Shown: positions 17,295 through 26,259, counted from the first letter of the stretch. The stretch is 64,000 nucleotides of DNA from Treponema sp. (GCA_024695475.1 JAILIC010000087.1:29223-93222); one strand, 5' to 3'. Translations and numbers: made by a program. Notes: generated by a model not told the origin, from the sequence alone.

Positions 17295-17323
17295 TTGAAA
17301 TAAACAGCGATTTGTGACACAAT
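17295..17323 (+). promoter_or_regulatory. Promoter of the lytic transglycosylase gene
   Basis: TTGAAA (17295-17300), a 17-base spacer and CACAAT (17318-17323). The -10 is overlapped by an 11-base perfect palindrome, TTGTGACACAA (17312-17322), a possible operator. Confidence 0.45.
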
Positions 17324-17360
17324 GCTACTCAATCTTTTATAAAGTGGAGTTTTTTAAGAT

Positions 17361-18140
17361 ATGGGTGATATTTCAGAAAGTTCAGAGCTTCTGAAATTAT
17401 GTTGGGGTACTCTCTTTTTATGCCTGTTCTTAGTCGCAACAGCTTTAGGCGTTGGTATTCTTTTACCAGTGCAAGCTAATGAAAATACAACTCAGTTTCA
17501 ACAAATCGAAAAAAGCTTTCTATTCTCAGAAGTATGGAATGAGGAAGCAGATATTCAGGCAGAAGAATTTATTGCAGCTTCTGTGGATACCTCTGTTATT
17601 GATAAGGGACTTGAACTTTATCGCGAACCAGACTCTCGTGCAGCCGTAGAATGGTTTTATCTCCATGTAACCGGCAAGCGAGATGTTACGTATGCAATTC
17701 TTAATGAGGCTAATCGTAATGATGTGCCTTTGTCACTTGCATTTGCTTTGGCGTATATCGAAAGTCGATATAAGACTACCGCTGTCAATCGTAATGTAAA
17801 TATGTCAGTTGATAGAGGTTTGTTCCAGCTAAACAGTTTGTCTTTTCCATCATTGGGTGAAGAGGATTTTTTTGATCCAGAAACAAGTGCCCGCTATGGT
17901 ATGAGACATCTTCGTTTTTGCCTTGACTTGGCTGGTGATGAAGTTACTGCTTTGGCAATGTACAATGCGGGTGCAACTCGTGTAAAGTCAAATAAAACCC
18001 CTCGTTCAACATTGATTTATGTTGATAATATTATGAAGTATAAAAACAAGCTTGATGCCATGTTTGCGGATGAAATTATTTCATTATATCCTGCAGACCG
18101 CAGTATCGTATCTGATGCAAAGCTTGCGTATGTAAAATAA
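17361..18140 (+). CDS. Membrane-anchored lytic transglycosylase (SLT family)
   Basis: This 259-residue protein has one N-terminal membrane anchor (about residues 14-36) and a soluble-lytic-transglycosylase domain in the periplasm. The family motifs are in order: AYIESRYK with catalytic Glu134, DRGLFQLN, and LAMYNAG. These enzymes cleave the MurNAc-GlcNAc bond of peptidoglycan with formation of 1,6-anhydro ends. The ATG at 17361 has GGAG eleven bases upstream. It is a single-gene unit with a promoter on one side and a terminator on the other. Confidence 0.85.
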   Translation: MGDISESSELLKLCWGTLFLCLFLVATALGVGILLPVQANENTTQFQQIEKSFLFSEVWNEEADIQAEEFIAASVDTSVIDKGLELYREPDSRAAVEWFYLHVTGKRDVTYAILNEANRNDVPLSLAFALAYIESRYKTTAVNRNVNMSVDRGLFQLNSLSFPSLGEEDFFDPETSARYGMRHLRFCLDLAGDEVTALAMYNAGATRVKSNKTPRSTLIYVDNIMKYKNKLDAMFADEIISLYPADRSIVSDAKLAYVK

Positions 18141-18149
18141 GCTCTGAAC

Positions 18150-18190
18150 AGCCATTATTGTGAAAATATTCACGGTAATGGCTTTTTTTT
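18150..18190 (+). terminator. Terminator after the transglycosylase gene
   Basis: AGCCATTA (18150-18157) pairs with TAATGGCT, with an inner GTGAA/TTCAC helix, followed by eight T. The upper part of this stem coincides with a Rex-box-like sequence. Confidence 0.85.
18158..18175. promoter_or_regulatory. Rex-box-like sequence
   Basis: TTGTGAAAATATTCACGG matches the Rex operator form TTGTGAA-N4-TTCACAA except for the last two bases. It lies 136 bases before rex, but also forms the top of a terminator hairpin, so the match could be accidental. Confidence 0.35.
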
Positions 18191-18242
18191 ATCTTTTTTC
18201 CTTTATTTTTGCCGATCCTCCGTTTTTACATCCTTTTTTTCG

Positions 18243-18271
18243 TTGACCTGTTTATTTGTGTGGTTTATGAT
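18243..18271 (+). promoter_or_regulatory. Promoter of rex-serC-serA
   Basis: TTGACC (18243-18248), 17-base spacer, TATGAT (18266-18271). Transcription should start near 18278, immediately before the palindrome at 18284-18303. Confidence 0.65.
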
Positions 18272-18283
18272 TATTATGTAATC

Positions 18284-18303
18284 ACTGTTATAAATATCAC
18301 AGT
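18284..18303. promoter_or_regulatory. Candidate Rex operator in the rex leader
   Basis: ACTGTTATAAATATCACAGT is symmetrical at 16 of 20 positions and resembles the TGTTA-N-TAACA type of Rex box. Its place, just after the start of transcription of rex itself, suggests autoregulation. Confidence 0.45.
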
Positions 18304-18310
18304 AAACGTA

Positions 18311-18946
18311 ATGATACAGAGTATTCCAGAACCTACTAAGCGACGATTGGTTCAAATTGCACAACTATTGTCTCAATATATGCATGAGGGTACGGTTAAG
18401 CGTATTACCTCAAAGGATTTGCAGAGTGTTACTACGTGGTCAGACTCACTGATTCGTCGTGATATTCTGTTGTTGGGATATAAAGGTGGGGTGTCCAATG
18501 GTTATGATGTGCAGGAGCTTTATAAGGCGATTTGTGACGGTCTGAACATTCGTCATGAAAAAAATGCTTTAAGTACCTGTTGCATTGTTGGTTTAGGACG
18601 GCTGGGCGTCGCACTGCTTGAAAACAGTATTTTTGAGGGGTCTGGCTTTTCAGTTGTTGCTGGTTTTGATTCAAGTGTAAATAGGGTAGAAGTATTACGC
18701 TCATCATTTCCTCTGTATCCAGCCTCTCAGATGGAAACAGTTATCAGACAGCAACATATTACCTTTGCAGTACTTACCGTACCTGAAAAAGAAGCTGTTG
18801 TTATGGGAAAAAGATTGGTTGACTGTGGAATTAAAGGAATTGTTAATTATACGTCAGCAGTTTTACCTGTTTCGCAAGACATTATTGTAGAAAATGTTTC
18901 TCCAATAACGGCATTGACAAATATTGCTGCCAAATTGGCAGATTAG
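18311..18946 (+). CDS. rex: Redox-sensing transcriptional repressor Rex
   Basis: Rex represses fermentation and respiration genes until a high NADH/NAD+ ratio releases it from DNA. The 211-residue protein starts with a winged-helix domain (EPTKRRLVQIAQLL...TSKDLQS...DSLIRRDILLLG) and continues with a Rossmann domain carrying GLGRLGVAL. The frame is open upstream, but the ATG at 18311 begins the family's usual N-terminus and lies after the promoter. A candidate Rex box sits between promoter and start. serC follows 18 bases later with a good AAAGGAG site, so serine biosynthesis may be co-transcribed with the redox regulator. Confidence 0.85.
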   Translation: MIQSIPEPTKRRLVQIAQLLSQYMHEGTVKRITSKDLQSVTTWSDSLIRRDILLLGYKGGVSNGYDVQELYKAICDGLNIRHEKNALSTCCIVGLGRLGVALLENSIFEGSGFSVVAGFDSSVNRVEVLRSSFPLYPASQMETVIRQQHITFAVLTVPEKEAVVMGKRLVDCGIKGIVNYTSAVLPVSQDIIVENVSPITALTNIAAKLAD

Positions 18947-18964
18947 TATAAAAGGAGTTATAAC

Positions 18965-20062
18965 ATGGCGAGAGTGTTTAATTATTCAGCGGGACCTTCT
19001 TGTTTACCGGAGGAAGTCTTACAGCAGGCTGCTTTAGAGATGATGGATTATCAGGGTACTGGACAATCCGTTATGGAAATGAGCCATCGTTCTGCAGCAT
19101 ATAAACCGATTATTGCTCATGCAGAGGAGCAGGTACGCAAACTGATGAAGGTACCTGAAAACTACAAAATCCTCTTTTTACAAGGTGGTGGATTTACCCA
19201 GTTTGCTATGGTTCCTATGAATCTTGGTATTCATAAAAAGAAAGCTGCATACATTAATACCGGTATTTGGGCCTCTAAAGCTTTAAAAGAAGCAAAAAAG
19301 TATGTTGATGTAGACGTTATTGCTTCGTCAGAAGATCGTAATTACAGTTATATTCCTCGTGTTGAAAAAGTGACCGGGGATTATGATTACGTGTATATTT
19401 GTTTTAATAATACTATAAAAGGTACTCACTATGAGTATATTCCTGATACAGGTAGTATCCCTCTTGTTGCTGATATTTCATCTTGTATTTTGTCAGAACC
19501 GCTTGATATATCAAAGTTTGGCTTAGTATTTGCAGGAGCTCAAAAGAATTTAGGACCAGCTGGAGTAACGTTAGTTATTATTAGAGATGATTTGATTACA
19601 GATACTCCTGTAGAAGGCACTCCTACTATGCTTACCTATAAGACTCATGTTGAAGGTGGCTCAATGTTTAATACCCCTCCTTGCTACTGTATCTATATGG
19701 TAGGAAAAGTTCTTGACTGGATCGAGAAGAATGGTGGTGCTGAGGGTATGCTTAAGCGCAATCAGGAAAAGGCTCAGCTTTTGTATGACTATCTGGATAA
19801 TAGTCCTTACTATCATGCTACTACAGAAAAAGGTAGTCGTTCATTGATGAATGTACCATTCCTGACCAAAGAAACTGATCCAGAAAAAGCTGAAGCAATA
19901 AACAAAAAGTTTGTTTCAGAAGCTGCAAAAGCAGGATTGGTTAATCTTGCAGGTCATCGTACTGTTGGTGGAATGCGGGCTTCAATTTATAATGCAATGC
20001 CATTGGAAGGCGTCAAAAAACTGATTGCCTTTATGGAGACATTTGCTAAAGAAAATCTCTAG
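18965..20062 (+). CDS. serC: Phosphoserine aminotransferase
   Basis: SerC is a PLP enzyme converting 3-phosphohydroxypyruvate and glutamate into phosphoserine. The protein has 365 residues, typical of the family, with NYSAGPSCLP at the start, EMSHRS, and the PLP lysine Lys194 in GAQKNLGPAG. AAAGGAG precedes the ATG. It lies between rex and serA in one operon. No phosphoserine phosphatase (serB) is in view. Confidence 0.93.
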   Translation: MARVFNYSAGPSCLPEEVLQQAALEMMDYQGTGQSVMEMSHRSAAYKPIIAHAEEQVRKLMKVPENYKILFLQGGGFTQFAMVPMNLGIHKKKAAYINTGIWASKALKEAKKYVDVDVIASSEDRNYSYIPRVEKVTGDYDYVYICFNNTIKGTHYEYIPDTGSIPLVADISSCILSEPLDISKFGLVFAGAQKNLGPAGVTLVIIRDDLITDTPVEGTPTMLTYKTHVEGGSMFNTPPCYCIYMVGKVLDWIEKNGGAEGMLKRNQEKAQLLYDYLDNSPYYHATTEKGSRSLMNVPFLTKETDPEKAEAINKKFVSEAAKAGLVNLAGHRTVGGMRASIYNAMPLEGVKKLIAFMETFAKENL

Positions 20063-20093
20063 TACGTGATACAAGAATAAAGAGGGTAGCAGT

Positions 20094-21272
20094 ATGTTTA
20101 AAATACAAACATTAAATAAAATATCTCCAAAAGGACTTAATAATTTTCCTCGTGAGACTTATGAAGTAGCATCAAGCATTCCTGATCCAGATGGTATTTT
20201 GGTACGATCACAGGATATGCATAATCTTAAATTATCTGAAACCGTAAAAGCTATTGCACGAGCTGGTGCAGGTGTCAACAATATTCCTATTCAGGAAATG
20301 ACTGATCGCGGTATCGCAGTCTTTAATACACCAGGTGCTAATGCTAATGCAGTAAAAGAATTGGTTATGCTTGGCTTGCTGGTTGCTTCTCGTCCGGTGT
20401 TTGCTGCACATGATTGGGTAAAAACGCTTGCTGGTAAAGGTGATGAAATTCCTGAACTTGCAGAAAAAGGTAAGTCTCAATTTGTTGGACCGGAACTTCG
20501 TGGTAAGACACTTGGTGTAATTGGTTTGGGTGCTATTGGAGCTATGGTCGCTAATACCGCCATCTCATTTGGAATGGATGTTATTGGGTATGACCCGTAT
20601 CTGTCTGTAGCTGCGGCATGGTCTCTTGATCGTCAGGTTAAACACGCAGAAACATTGGATTCTCTTTTATCAAAGGCTGATTATATTACAATCCATATTC
20701 CTCAGACAGATGATACAAAAGGCTTTTTGAATGCGGATAAGTTTAAAACCATGAAAAATGGTGTGCGTATTATTAATATTGCCCGTGGTGGTCTGGTTGT
20801 TAATGCAGATATTCTTGCAGCTATCGAAAGTGGTAAGGTTGCTGTTTTTGTCAGTGATTTTTCTGATGATGAGTTGCTTAAAAATCCAAATGTTATTTGC
20901 TTGCCTCATCTTGGTGCTTCAACACCTGAAGCTGAAGAAAATTGTGCTGAAATGGCTGTCGCAGAGTTACGTGATTATCTTGAGCGTGGTACGGTGAAAA
21001 ACTCTGTCAATTTTCCTAAATGCAGCATTGATGAGCCAATTCCTGTTGGTGGTACACGTTTGTGTATTTCTCATAAAAATATTCCTGGTATGGTTGCGCG
21101 CTTTACTACAATTTTAGGTGATGCAAAGTTGAACATCAACGCCATGGTTAACCAGAACAAAGGCGAGCTTGGTTATAACCTCATTGATGTTGAAGGTCCT
21201 GTACAGGAAGTAACATTGCGGGCTTTGGCCGGTATTGAAAATGTTATAAAAGTACGCCCAATATTTGGCTAG
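20094..21272 (+). CDS. serA: D-3-phosphoglycerate dehydrogenase
   Basis: SerA oxidises 3-phosphoglycerate with NAD+ in the first step of serine synthesis. The 392-residue protein has an N-terminal substrate domain (ARAGAGVNNIP), the NAD-binding motif GVIGLGAIGAMVAN, the catalytic Arg in INIARGGLV, the catalytic His in CLPHLGAS, and a C-terminal ACT domain (ISHKNIPGMVARFTTIL...INAM) that usually gives feedback inhibition by serine. It follows serC by 31 bases and ends the rex operon at a strong terminator. Confidence 0.93.
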   Translation: MFKIQTLNKISPKGLNNFPRETYEVASSIPDPDGILVRSQDMHNLKLSETVKAIARAGAGVNNIPIQEMTDRGIAVFNTPGANANAVKELVMLGLLVASRPVFAAHDWVKTLAGKGDEIPELAEKGKSQFVGPELRGKTLGVIGLGAIGAMVANTAISFGMDVIGYDPYLSVAAAWSLDRQVKHAETLDSLLSKADYITIHIPQTDDTKGFLNADKFKTMKNGVRIINIARGGLVVNADILAAIESGKVAVFVSDFSDDELLKNPNVICLPHLGASTPEAEENCAEMAVAELRDYLERGTVKNSVNFPKCSIDEPIPVGGTRLCISHKNIPGMVARFTTILGDAKLNINAMVNQNKGELGYNLIDVEGPVQEVTLRALAGIENVIKVRPIFG

Positions 21273-21294
21273 TCCTTTTTTAAACGTTTTTTAT

Positions 21295-21328
21295 AAAGAG
21301 TACACGGTACGCTAGTGTACTCTTTTTT
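21295..21328 (+). terminator. Terminator of rex-serC-serA
   Basis: GAGTACAC (21298-21305) pairs with GTGTACTC (21315-21322), flanked by A and T runs. Confidence 0.88.
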
Positions 21329-21336
21329 GTATGTGC

Positions 21337-21365
21337 TTGCAGATGGTATAAAAAAAAAGTACACT
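21337..21365 (+). promoter_or_regulatory. Leaderless promoter of the rhomboid gene
   Basis: TTGCAG (21337-21342), 17-base spacer with a nine-A run, TACACT (21360-21365), then exactly six bases to the ATG at 21372. Confidence 0.6.
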
Positions 21366-21371
21366 ACGGAT

Positions 21372-22052
21372 ATGTCGAAAACCACTTCTACAAAAAGACT
21401 AAGAGTTACCTATAATGCACCAGTTACTCTCACATTTGCTCTTTTAGCAGTGATGGTCCTGCTCTGTAATGATAAGTTGTTTGGAGGCCATTTGGTGCAG
21501 GCATTGTTTATAGCACCTTCTCGTCAAGGGACTCCAACTGCATTTAATTGGAAAAGTATGATAGATTACATCAGGCTGTTTACTCATGTTTTGGGACATG
21601 CAGATTGGACTCATTTATTTTCAAACCTTTCTTTTATACTTTTGTTGGGTCCGCTCTTGGAAGAGCGCTATGGTCATCGCATGTTATTGCTGATGATTAC
21701 CATTACCGCACTTGTAACAGGAGTTATTAATGCCTGTTTTTTACCAACAGGATTGCTTGGTGCAAGTGGAATAGCCTGTATGATGATATTGCTTGCCTCT
21801 TTTACTTCGATGTCAGATAAGGAAATTCCATTAACATTTATCCTCATTGCCATTATCTATTTTGGTCGTGAAATTGTATCAGCTGATGCAAGCAGTAATA
21901 TTGCCACATTTGCTCATATTATCGGTGGTGTTTGTGGTAGTATCTTTGGCTTCTTTATTCCTGCTAAAAAGCGAACGTCTTCGCGCTCAACAAAGATGCG
22001 AAGTCGTAAAACAATTGTACAGGAAGAACTCCCATTACAAGGTGAAGCGTAA
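21372..22052 (+). CDS. Rhomboid family intramembrane serine protease
   Basis: This 226-residue inner-membrane protein has about six hydrophobic segments and a basic C-terminal tail (KKRTSSRSTKMRSRK). The family motifs are H-x4-HLxxN in ADWTHLFSNL, the nucleophile serine in GASGI and the paired histidine in FAHIIGG. Rhomboids cut substrates inside or near a membrane helix. I choose the ATG at 21372 over the upstream frame because that extension overlaps the serA terminator and promoter. It lies 50 bases before clpS and may feed the same proteolysis module. Confidence 0.85.
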   Translation: MSKTTSTKRLRVTYNAPVTLTFALLAVMVLLCNDKLFGGHLVQALFIAPSRQGTPTAFNWKSMIDYIRLFTHVLGHADWTHLFSNLSFILLLGPLLEERYGHRMLLLMITITALVTGVINACFLPTGLLGASGIACMMILLASFTSMSDKEIPLTFILIAIIYFGREIVSADASSNIATFAHIIGGVCGSIFGFFIPAKKRTSSRSTKMRSRKTIVQEELPLQGEA

Positions 22053-22085
22053 TAGCAAATTGTGTAGTCGCCATTAGTATAAATG

Positions 22086-22094
22086 TGTTATATT
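22086..22094 (+). promoter_or_regulatory. Extended -10 promoter of clpS
   Basis: TG-T-TATATT (22086-22094) is a full extended -10 element ending seven bases before the clpS ATG. No -35 or Shine-Dalgarno is apparent, so the transcript is probably leaderless. Confidence 0.55.
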
Positions 22095-22101
22095 ATACGG
22101 T

Positions 22102-22419
22102 ATGAGCGATTGGAAAGAGACATCGGACAATGATACCGGTGTTATGGAAACTACAGATTTTGATGTTCCTCCAAATTATGCGGTACGTTTGTACAATGAT
22201 GATTATACGACAAAAGATTTTGTCGTCGCAGTTTTAGAGCGCGTTTTTCATAAATCAGAAGTAGAAGCTGTTACTCTTATGGAAACAGTTCATAAAGAAG
22301 GCTCTGCAATTGTAGGAGTATATACCTATGATATTGCCGCGACACGTGCTGAACTGACACGGACTATTGCTAGAGAGGAAGGTTTTCCGCTTCGTGTTGA
22401 TATAGTGCGTGTTGTGTAA
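22102..22419 (+). CDS. clpS: ATP-dependent Clp protease adaptor ClpS
   Basis: ClpS delivers proteins with destabilising N-terminal residues to ClpA(P). The 105-residue protein has the core PPNYAVRLYNDDYTTKDFV, in which the asparagine-aspartate pair contacts the N-degron, and ETVHKEGSAIVGVYTYDIA. The N-terminal 20 residues are flexible and acidic, as expected for the part that enters ClpA. clpA follows directly. Confidence 0.9.
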   Translation: MSDWKETSDNDTGVMETTDFDVPPNYAVRLYNDDYTTKDFVVAVLERVFHKSEVEAVTLMETVHKEGSAIVGVYTYDIAATRAELTRTIAREEGFPLRVDIVRVV

Positions 22420-22434
22420 AAACTAAGGAGTATA

Positions 22435-24762
22435 GTGCGAGTGACAATTAGCCCTCAGCTTTCAAAAATATTAACTAAATCCTATGCAAATGCCCAAAAG
22501 TGTAATCATGAGTTTGTTACTCCAGAACATGTATTGCAGTCCGCATTGGATGCAGCTGCAGTACGCGAAGTACTGACGGCGTGTGGGGCAGATGTTGATG
22601 CAATACAAAGCAATGTAAGTACCTATCTTGCAAAACATATACCTGTTGTATCTCCAGAAAATAAAAAGAAGATAAAACCTATAGAAACAACGGGCTTTCA
22701 GTCGGTTATGAATCGTGCTATTACCCATTGTATATCGAGTGATAAAGACGTAGTCGAAATTACGGATGTACTGGTAAGTATGCTTGATGAGACTAAAAAC
22801 TATTGTTCCTATTATTTACGACAGGGTGGCCTTGATCGTTTGCGTTTTATTGAGTTGTTGAGTTATTTAAAAAATAACGCCGACCATGACGAGGCTGCTG
22901 GTGATGATGATGCGGTCAAATCAACTGAGGCTCGTGCGACAACTGATAAGAGCATACCGCAAAAGTCTTTATTGGATCGTTTTACCGTTAATTTGACAAA
23001 AGAAGCCGAAAACGGAAACTTGGAGATTTTGGTAGGACGCGAAGCCGAAATAGAGCGTACGATACAAATCTTGTGTCGTAAAACTAAAAATAACCCATTG
23101 CATGTCGGAGATGCAGGAGTTGGAAAAACCGCCATTACTGAGGGACTTGCACTGCGCATAGCTTCTGGTGAAGTACCAGAGTTACTCAAAGGTGCTGTCA
23201 TTTATCGACTTGATATGGGCACTCTTGTAGCTGGAACAAAGTTCCGTGGTGATTTTGAAGAGCGCTTGCGTCGTATCCTTGACGAGATCGTAAAAAAAGA
23301 AAAAGCGATACTTTTTATCGATGAGATCCATATGATGGTAGGTGCTGGAACAAGTGGTAATAATTCTATGGATGCGGCAAATCTCTTTAAACCAATGCTT
23401 GCGAGCGGTAAACTGAGATGTATAGGCTCCACCACCTTTGAAGAATACAAGAAAACTTTTGAAAAAGATCGTGCTTTACAGCGGCGCTTTCAAAAAATTG
23501 ACATTCTTGAGCCAACTCCTGCAGAAACAGTAAAAATACTCAAAGGATTAAAAGCACATTATGAGGACTTCCATCAGGTAACTTATAGTGATGAAGCTCT
23601 TAAAGCCGCAGTAGATTTATCTGTTCAGTATGTTCCTGATCGACGACTGCCAGACAAAGCAATAGATATTATTGATGAAGCTGGTGCACAGCTGCATATC
23701 CGCTCCTGTGGTGGTTATTACGGAAAAACGGTATCTGGTAGTTCCAAAATGCCGGTAGTTACAGTGCCTGTGGTGCGAAAAATATTGGCAAAAATGGCAC
23801 GTGTTCCTGTAGAAACGGTAACAAATACCGAAAAGGAACAATTGCGTACACTCGAAGATACATTAAAAACACAGCTTTTTGGACAGAATAATGCAATAGA
23901 AGCTGTGGTTAAAGCCGTAAAACGCAGTCGGGCTGGCTTTCATGATCCTGATAAGCCTATCGCAAGCTTTTTGTTTGTGGGTCCTACGGGTGTTGGTAAA
24001 ACAGAGCTGGCAAAGTGTCTGGCCCGTGAAATGCATGAAAAGCTCCTCCGCTTTGATATGAGTGAGTATCAGGAAAAGTATACTGTTAGTCGTCTTATTG
24101 GCTCAGCCCCAGGATATGTTGGATTTGAAGAAGGTGGACAGTTGACCGATGCAGTACGGAAGGATCCTTATTCCCTGATTTTATTTGATGAAATTGAAAA
24201 GGCTCATGAGGATATCTATAATATTTTATTGCAGGTATTAGATTATGGCCAACTTACTGATAACCAGGGACGTAAAGCTGATTTTAGAAACTGCATAATC
24301 ATTATGACCAGTAATGCGGGTGCTCGTGATATGGAAAAACCAGGTATCGGTTTTGGGGAATCTACCAGTGGTGATGATGCTTCGACATTAAAAGAAGCAG
24401 TTCAAAAGACTTTTTCACCAGAGTTTCGTAATAGATTGGATGGTATTATTCCCTTTGGGCATCTCGAAAAACCAATTATCCATGCCATTGTTCGTAAAGA
24501 AATACAACGTCTTAATCAACGCTTGCAGAGTAAAAAAGTGGTACTGTCACTGACCGATGATTGTGTGGCTTTTTTGGCAGACAAGGGATATTCACGAGAG
24601 TTTGGAGCGCGCAATATAGCACGTGTAGTTGATGAATATATATCTACTCCATTAGTAGACGAAGTCCTCTTTGGTATATTGTCATCTGGCGGTACTGTAA
24701 CGGCTCATGTATCAAAGAAAAACAAATTCAAACAAACTGTGTCATTTACCTATGATGTTTGA
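22435..24762 (+). CDS. clpA: ATP-dependent Clp protease ATP-binding subunit ClpA
   Basis: ClpA is the hexameric AAA+ unfoldase that feeds ClpP. The 775-residue protein has the N-domain that binds ClpS (1-145), D1 with Walker A GDAGVGKT (225-232) and D2 with GPTGVGKT (516-523). The ClpP-docking tripeptide IGF (638-640) is present, so it should work with ClpP, which is not in this window. The start is GTG: either 22435 or the in-frame GTG at 22441 is possible, with AAGGAG at 22425-22430 giving spacings of 4 and 10. It is co-transcribed with clpS and overlaps aat. Confidence 0.92.
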   Translation: MRVTISPQLSKILTKSYANAQKCNHEFVTPEHVLQSALDAAAVREVLTACGADVDAIQSNVSTYLAKHIPVVSPENKKKIKPIETTGFQSVMNRAITHCISSDKDVVEITDVLVSMLDETKNYCSYYLRQGGLDRLRFIELLSYLKNNADHDEAAGDDDAVKSTEARATTDKSIPQKSLLDRFTVNLTKEAENGNLEILVGREAEIERTIQILCRKTKNNPLHVGDAGVGKTAITEGLALRIASGEVPELLKGAVIYRLDMGTLVAGTKFRGDFEERLRRILDEIVKKEKAILFIDEIHMMVGAGTSGNNSMDAANLFKPMLASGKLRCIGSTTFEEYKKTFEKDRALQRRFQKIDILEPTPAETVKILKGLKAHYEDFHQVTYSDEALKAAVDLSVQYVPDRRLPDKAIDIIDEAGAQLHIRSCGGYYGKTVSGSSKMPVVTVPVVRKILAKMARVPVETVTNTEKEQLRTLEDTLKTQLFGQNNAIEAVVKAVKRSRAGFHDPDKPIASFLFVGPTGVGKTELAKCLAREMHEKLLRFDMSEYQEKYTVSRLIGSAPGYVGFEEGGQLTDAVRKDPYSLILFDEIEKAHEDIYNILLQVLDYGQLTDNQGRKADFRNCIIIMTSNAGARDMEKPGIGFGESTSGDDASTLKEAVQKTFSPEFRNRLDGIIPFGHLEKPIIHAIVRKEIQRLNQRLQSKKVVLSLTDDCVAFLADKGYSREFGARNIARVVDEYISTPLVDEVLFGILSSGGTVTAHVSKKNKFKQTVSFTYDV

Positions 24763-25501
24763 TTTAAATGTACTGTATCAGCGTTTGACAGGGATATCTG
24801 AGTGTCCAATCTTTGTTATACCAGAACAAGCTCAAAAAGGACTGTTAGGCTATACTGATGATCTAACTGTTCCACTGGTGTGTGCGGCATATTTGCAGGG
24901 TGTTTTTCCGTGGTATGAAGAATCCGATGGGGAACCTGTATTGTGGTGGTCTCCTGATCCTCGTTTTGTATTACCAGTACAAGATTTGCATGTTCCTAAG
25001 AGCCTGGAAAAATTTATAAAAAAGACGCCATTTACGTATACAATCGATGTTGATTTTCCATCGGTTATACAGCATTGTGCAGATATGGATCGTCCAGGAC
25101 AGCAGGGTACCTGGATAGGTAAAAATATGATTGACTTGTATTGTCAGCTGGCACAAATGCACATAGCACATTCTGTCGAAGTATGGCATGATGGAATATT
25201 GGTTGGTGGCTTATATGGTGTATTGATAGGGCAGGTGTTTTTTGGGGAGTCAATGTTTACCGTAGCGTCAAATTCTGCGAAAAGCGCATTTGTACTGTTT
25301 GCAAAGGCATTTGCACTTAGTGGTGGTAAGTTGATTGATTCACAAGTGTATACCGATAACCTTGCTCGGTTTGGTGCCCATAATATAAGTAGAACAGCAT
25401 TTTTACGTTTGGAGCATGACTATTTGCCTCAGCCTTCTGTATCGATCGAAGCAATTCGTCATGCAATGGATACATTGCTTATCGTGCATAAAGAGGAGTA
25501 A
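24752..25501 (+). CDS. aat: Leucyl/phenylalanyl-tRNA--protein transferase
   Basis: Aat adds Leu or Phe from aminoacyl-tRNA to proteins beginning with Arg or Lys, creating N-degrons read by ClpS. Family motifs are QGVFPWYEE, LWWSPDPRFVL, GTWIGKNMIDLY, GVLIGQVFFGESMF and DSQVYTDNLARFGA. The start is ATG 24752 or 24755; both overlap the end of clpA (by 11 or 8 bases), pointing to translational coupling. About 249 residues, normal for the family. Aat, ClpS and ClpA together make a complete bacterial N-end-rule delivery route. Confidence 0.92.
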   Translation: MMFDLNVLYQRLTGISECPIFVIPEQAQKGLLGYTDDLTVPLVCAAYLQGVFPWYEESDGEPVLWWSPDPRFVLPVQDLHVPKSLEKFIKKTPFTYTIDVDFPSVIQHCADMDRPGQQGTWIGKNMIDLYCQLAQMHIAHSVEVWHDGILVGGLYGVLIGQVFFGESMFTVASNSAKSAFVLFAKAFALSGGKLIDSQVYTDNLARFGAHNISRTAFLRLEHDYLPQPSVSIEAIRHAMDTLLIVHKEE

Positions 25502-25505
25502 CACT

Positions 25506-26222
25506 GTGTATTATCGTATTGTAAATGAATTGAATGAACCGTTAGACAAGGAACTTGATAGTCGTATACAATCCCAGGGCTCTCCTCGAAAAAAACGAGC
25601 ATCAGAACTGTATCGATTGATGGCATATATCTATTCTTTTGCGGAGCGGCATAGCCTTAAGATTATGCAGGCAATGGCAATCGCAGTAAATCCTGAGGTG
25701 TATATACCCGTAATAAAAAACGCCTATAACTCAGGATTGCTCGAAATTCAATATACTGACATTGGTGTGTTTATGCCAGGGTCGATACTTATTCCAGATA
25801 TTTTAGAGTATATGCAGCAGTATCAGAAGCTTACAGATGAGGCTCATACCTGGATACACTCCGATGGTCCTGATCAATCATATATGACTGATTATATCTG
25901 GGAGTCCCGTCGTAGAACACTTTCGGCAAAGTTGCCGTCTCGCTTTGAGTCCGTGTTTTTATTTGATGATCTTGAAGTCGCCCAAAAGTATAACAATCAG
26001 CTGTATGACAATACCGGTACGATAGCGACAGTAGAGCTGTTGTCTCAGCGTGCTCTTGGTAATTATGATATGCAGTGGATTTTTAATTATCCAGACAGTA
26101 GTGCCTGTCTTACGGCAGACAGCTATGCCCGCCGTTATTGGCTAGGCAAGCAGTCTGATGAATGTATATGGGAATATCTGTATGATGGCACCTACAGTCT
26201 CCATGCAATACAGAGCTGCTAA
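25506..26222 (+). CDS. Hypothetical protein, possibly DUF2441-like
   Basis: A 238-residue soluble protein beginning at GTG 25506 (AGAGGAG seven bases ahead), only four bases after aat, so it belongs to the same operon. The middle segment LSAKLPSRFESVFLFDDLEVAQKYN, together with the following TIATVEL, resembles the core of DUF2441-type proteins, which are thought to have an ADP-ribosyltransferase-like fold. The similarity is remote and from memory. If it were a modifying enzyme tied to the N-degron genes it would be of interest, but nothing in the sequence proves activity. Confidence 0.5.
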   Translation: MYYRIVNELNEPLDKELDSRIQSQGSPRKKRASELYRLMAYIYSFAERHSLKIMQAMAIAVNPEVYIPVIKNAYNSGLLEIQYTDIGVFMPGSILIPDILEYMQQYQKLTDEAHTWIHSDGPDQSYMTDYIWESRRRTLSAKLPSRFESVFLFDDLEVAQKYNNQLYDNTGTIATVELLSQRALGNYDMQWIFNYPDSSACLTADSYARRYWLGKQSDECIWEYLYDGTYSLHAIQSC

Positions 26223-26259
26223 GAACCATCATAAGCACAAACTGTTGCTTTTAAGTATC

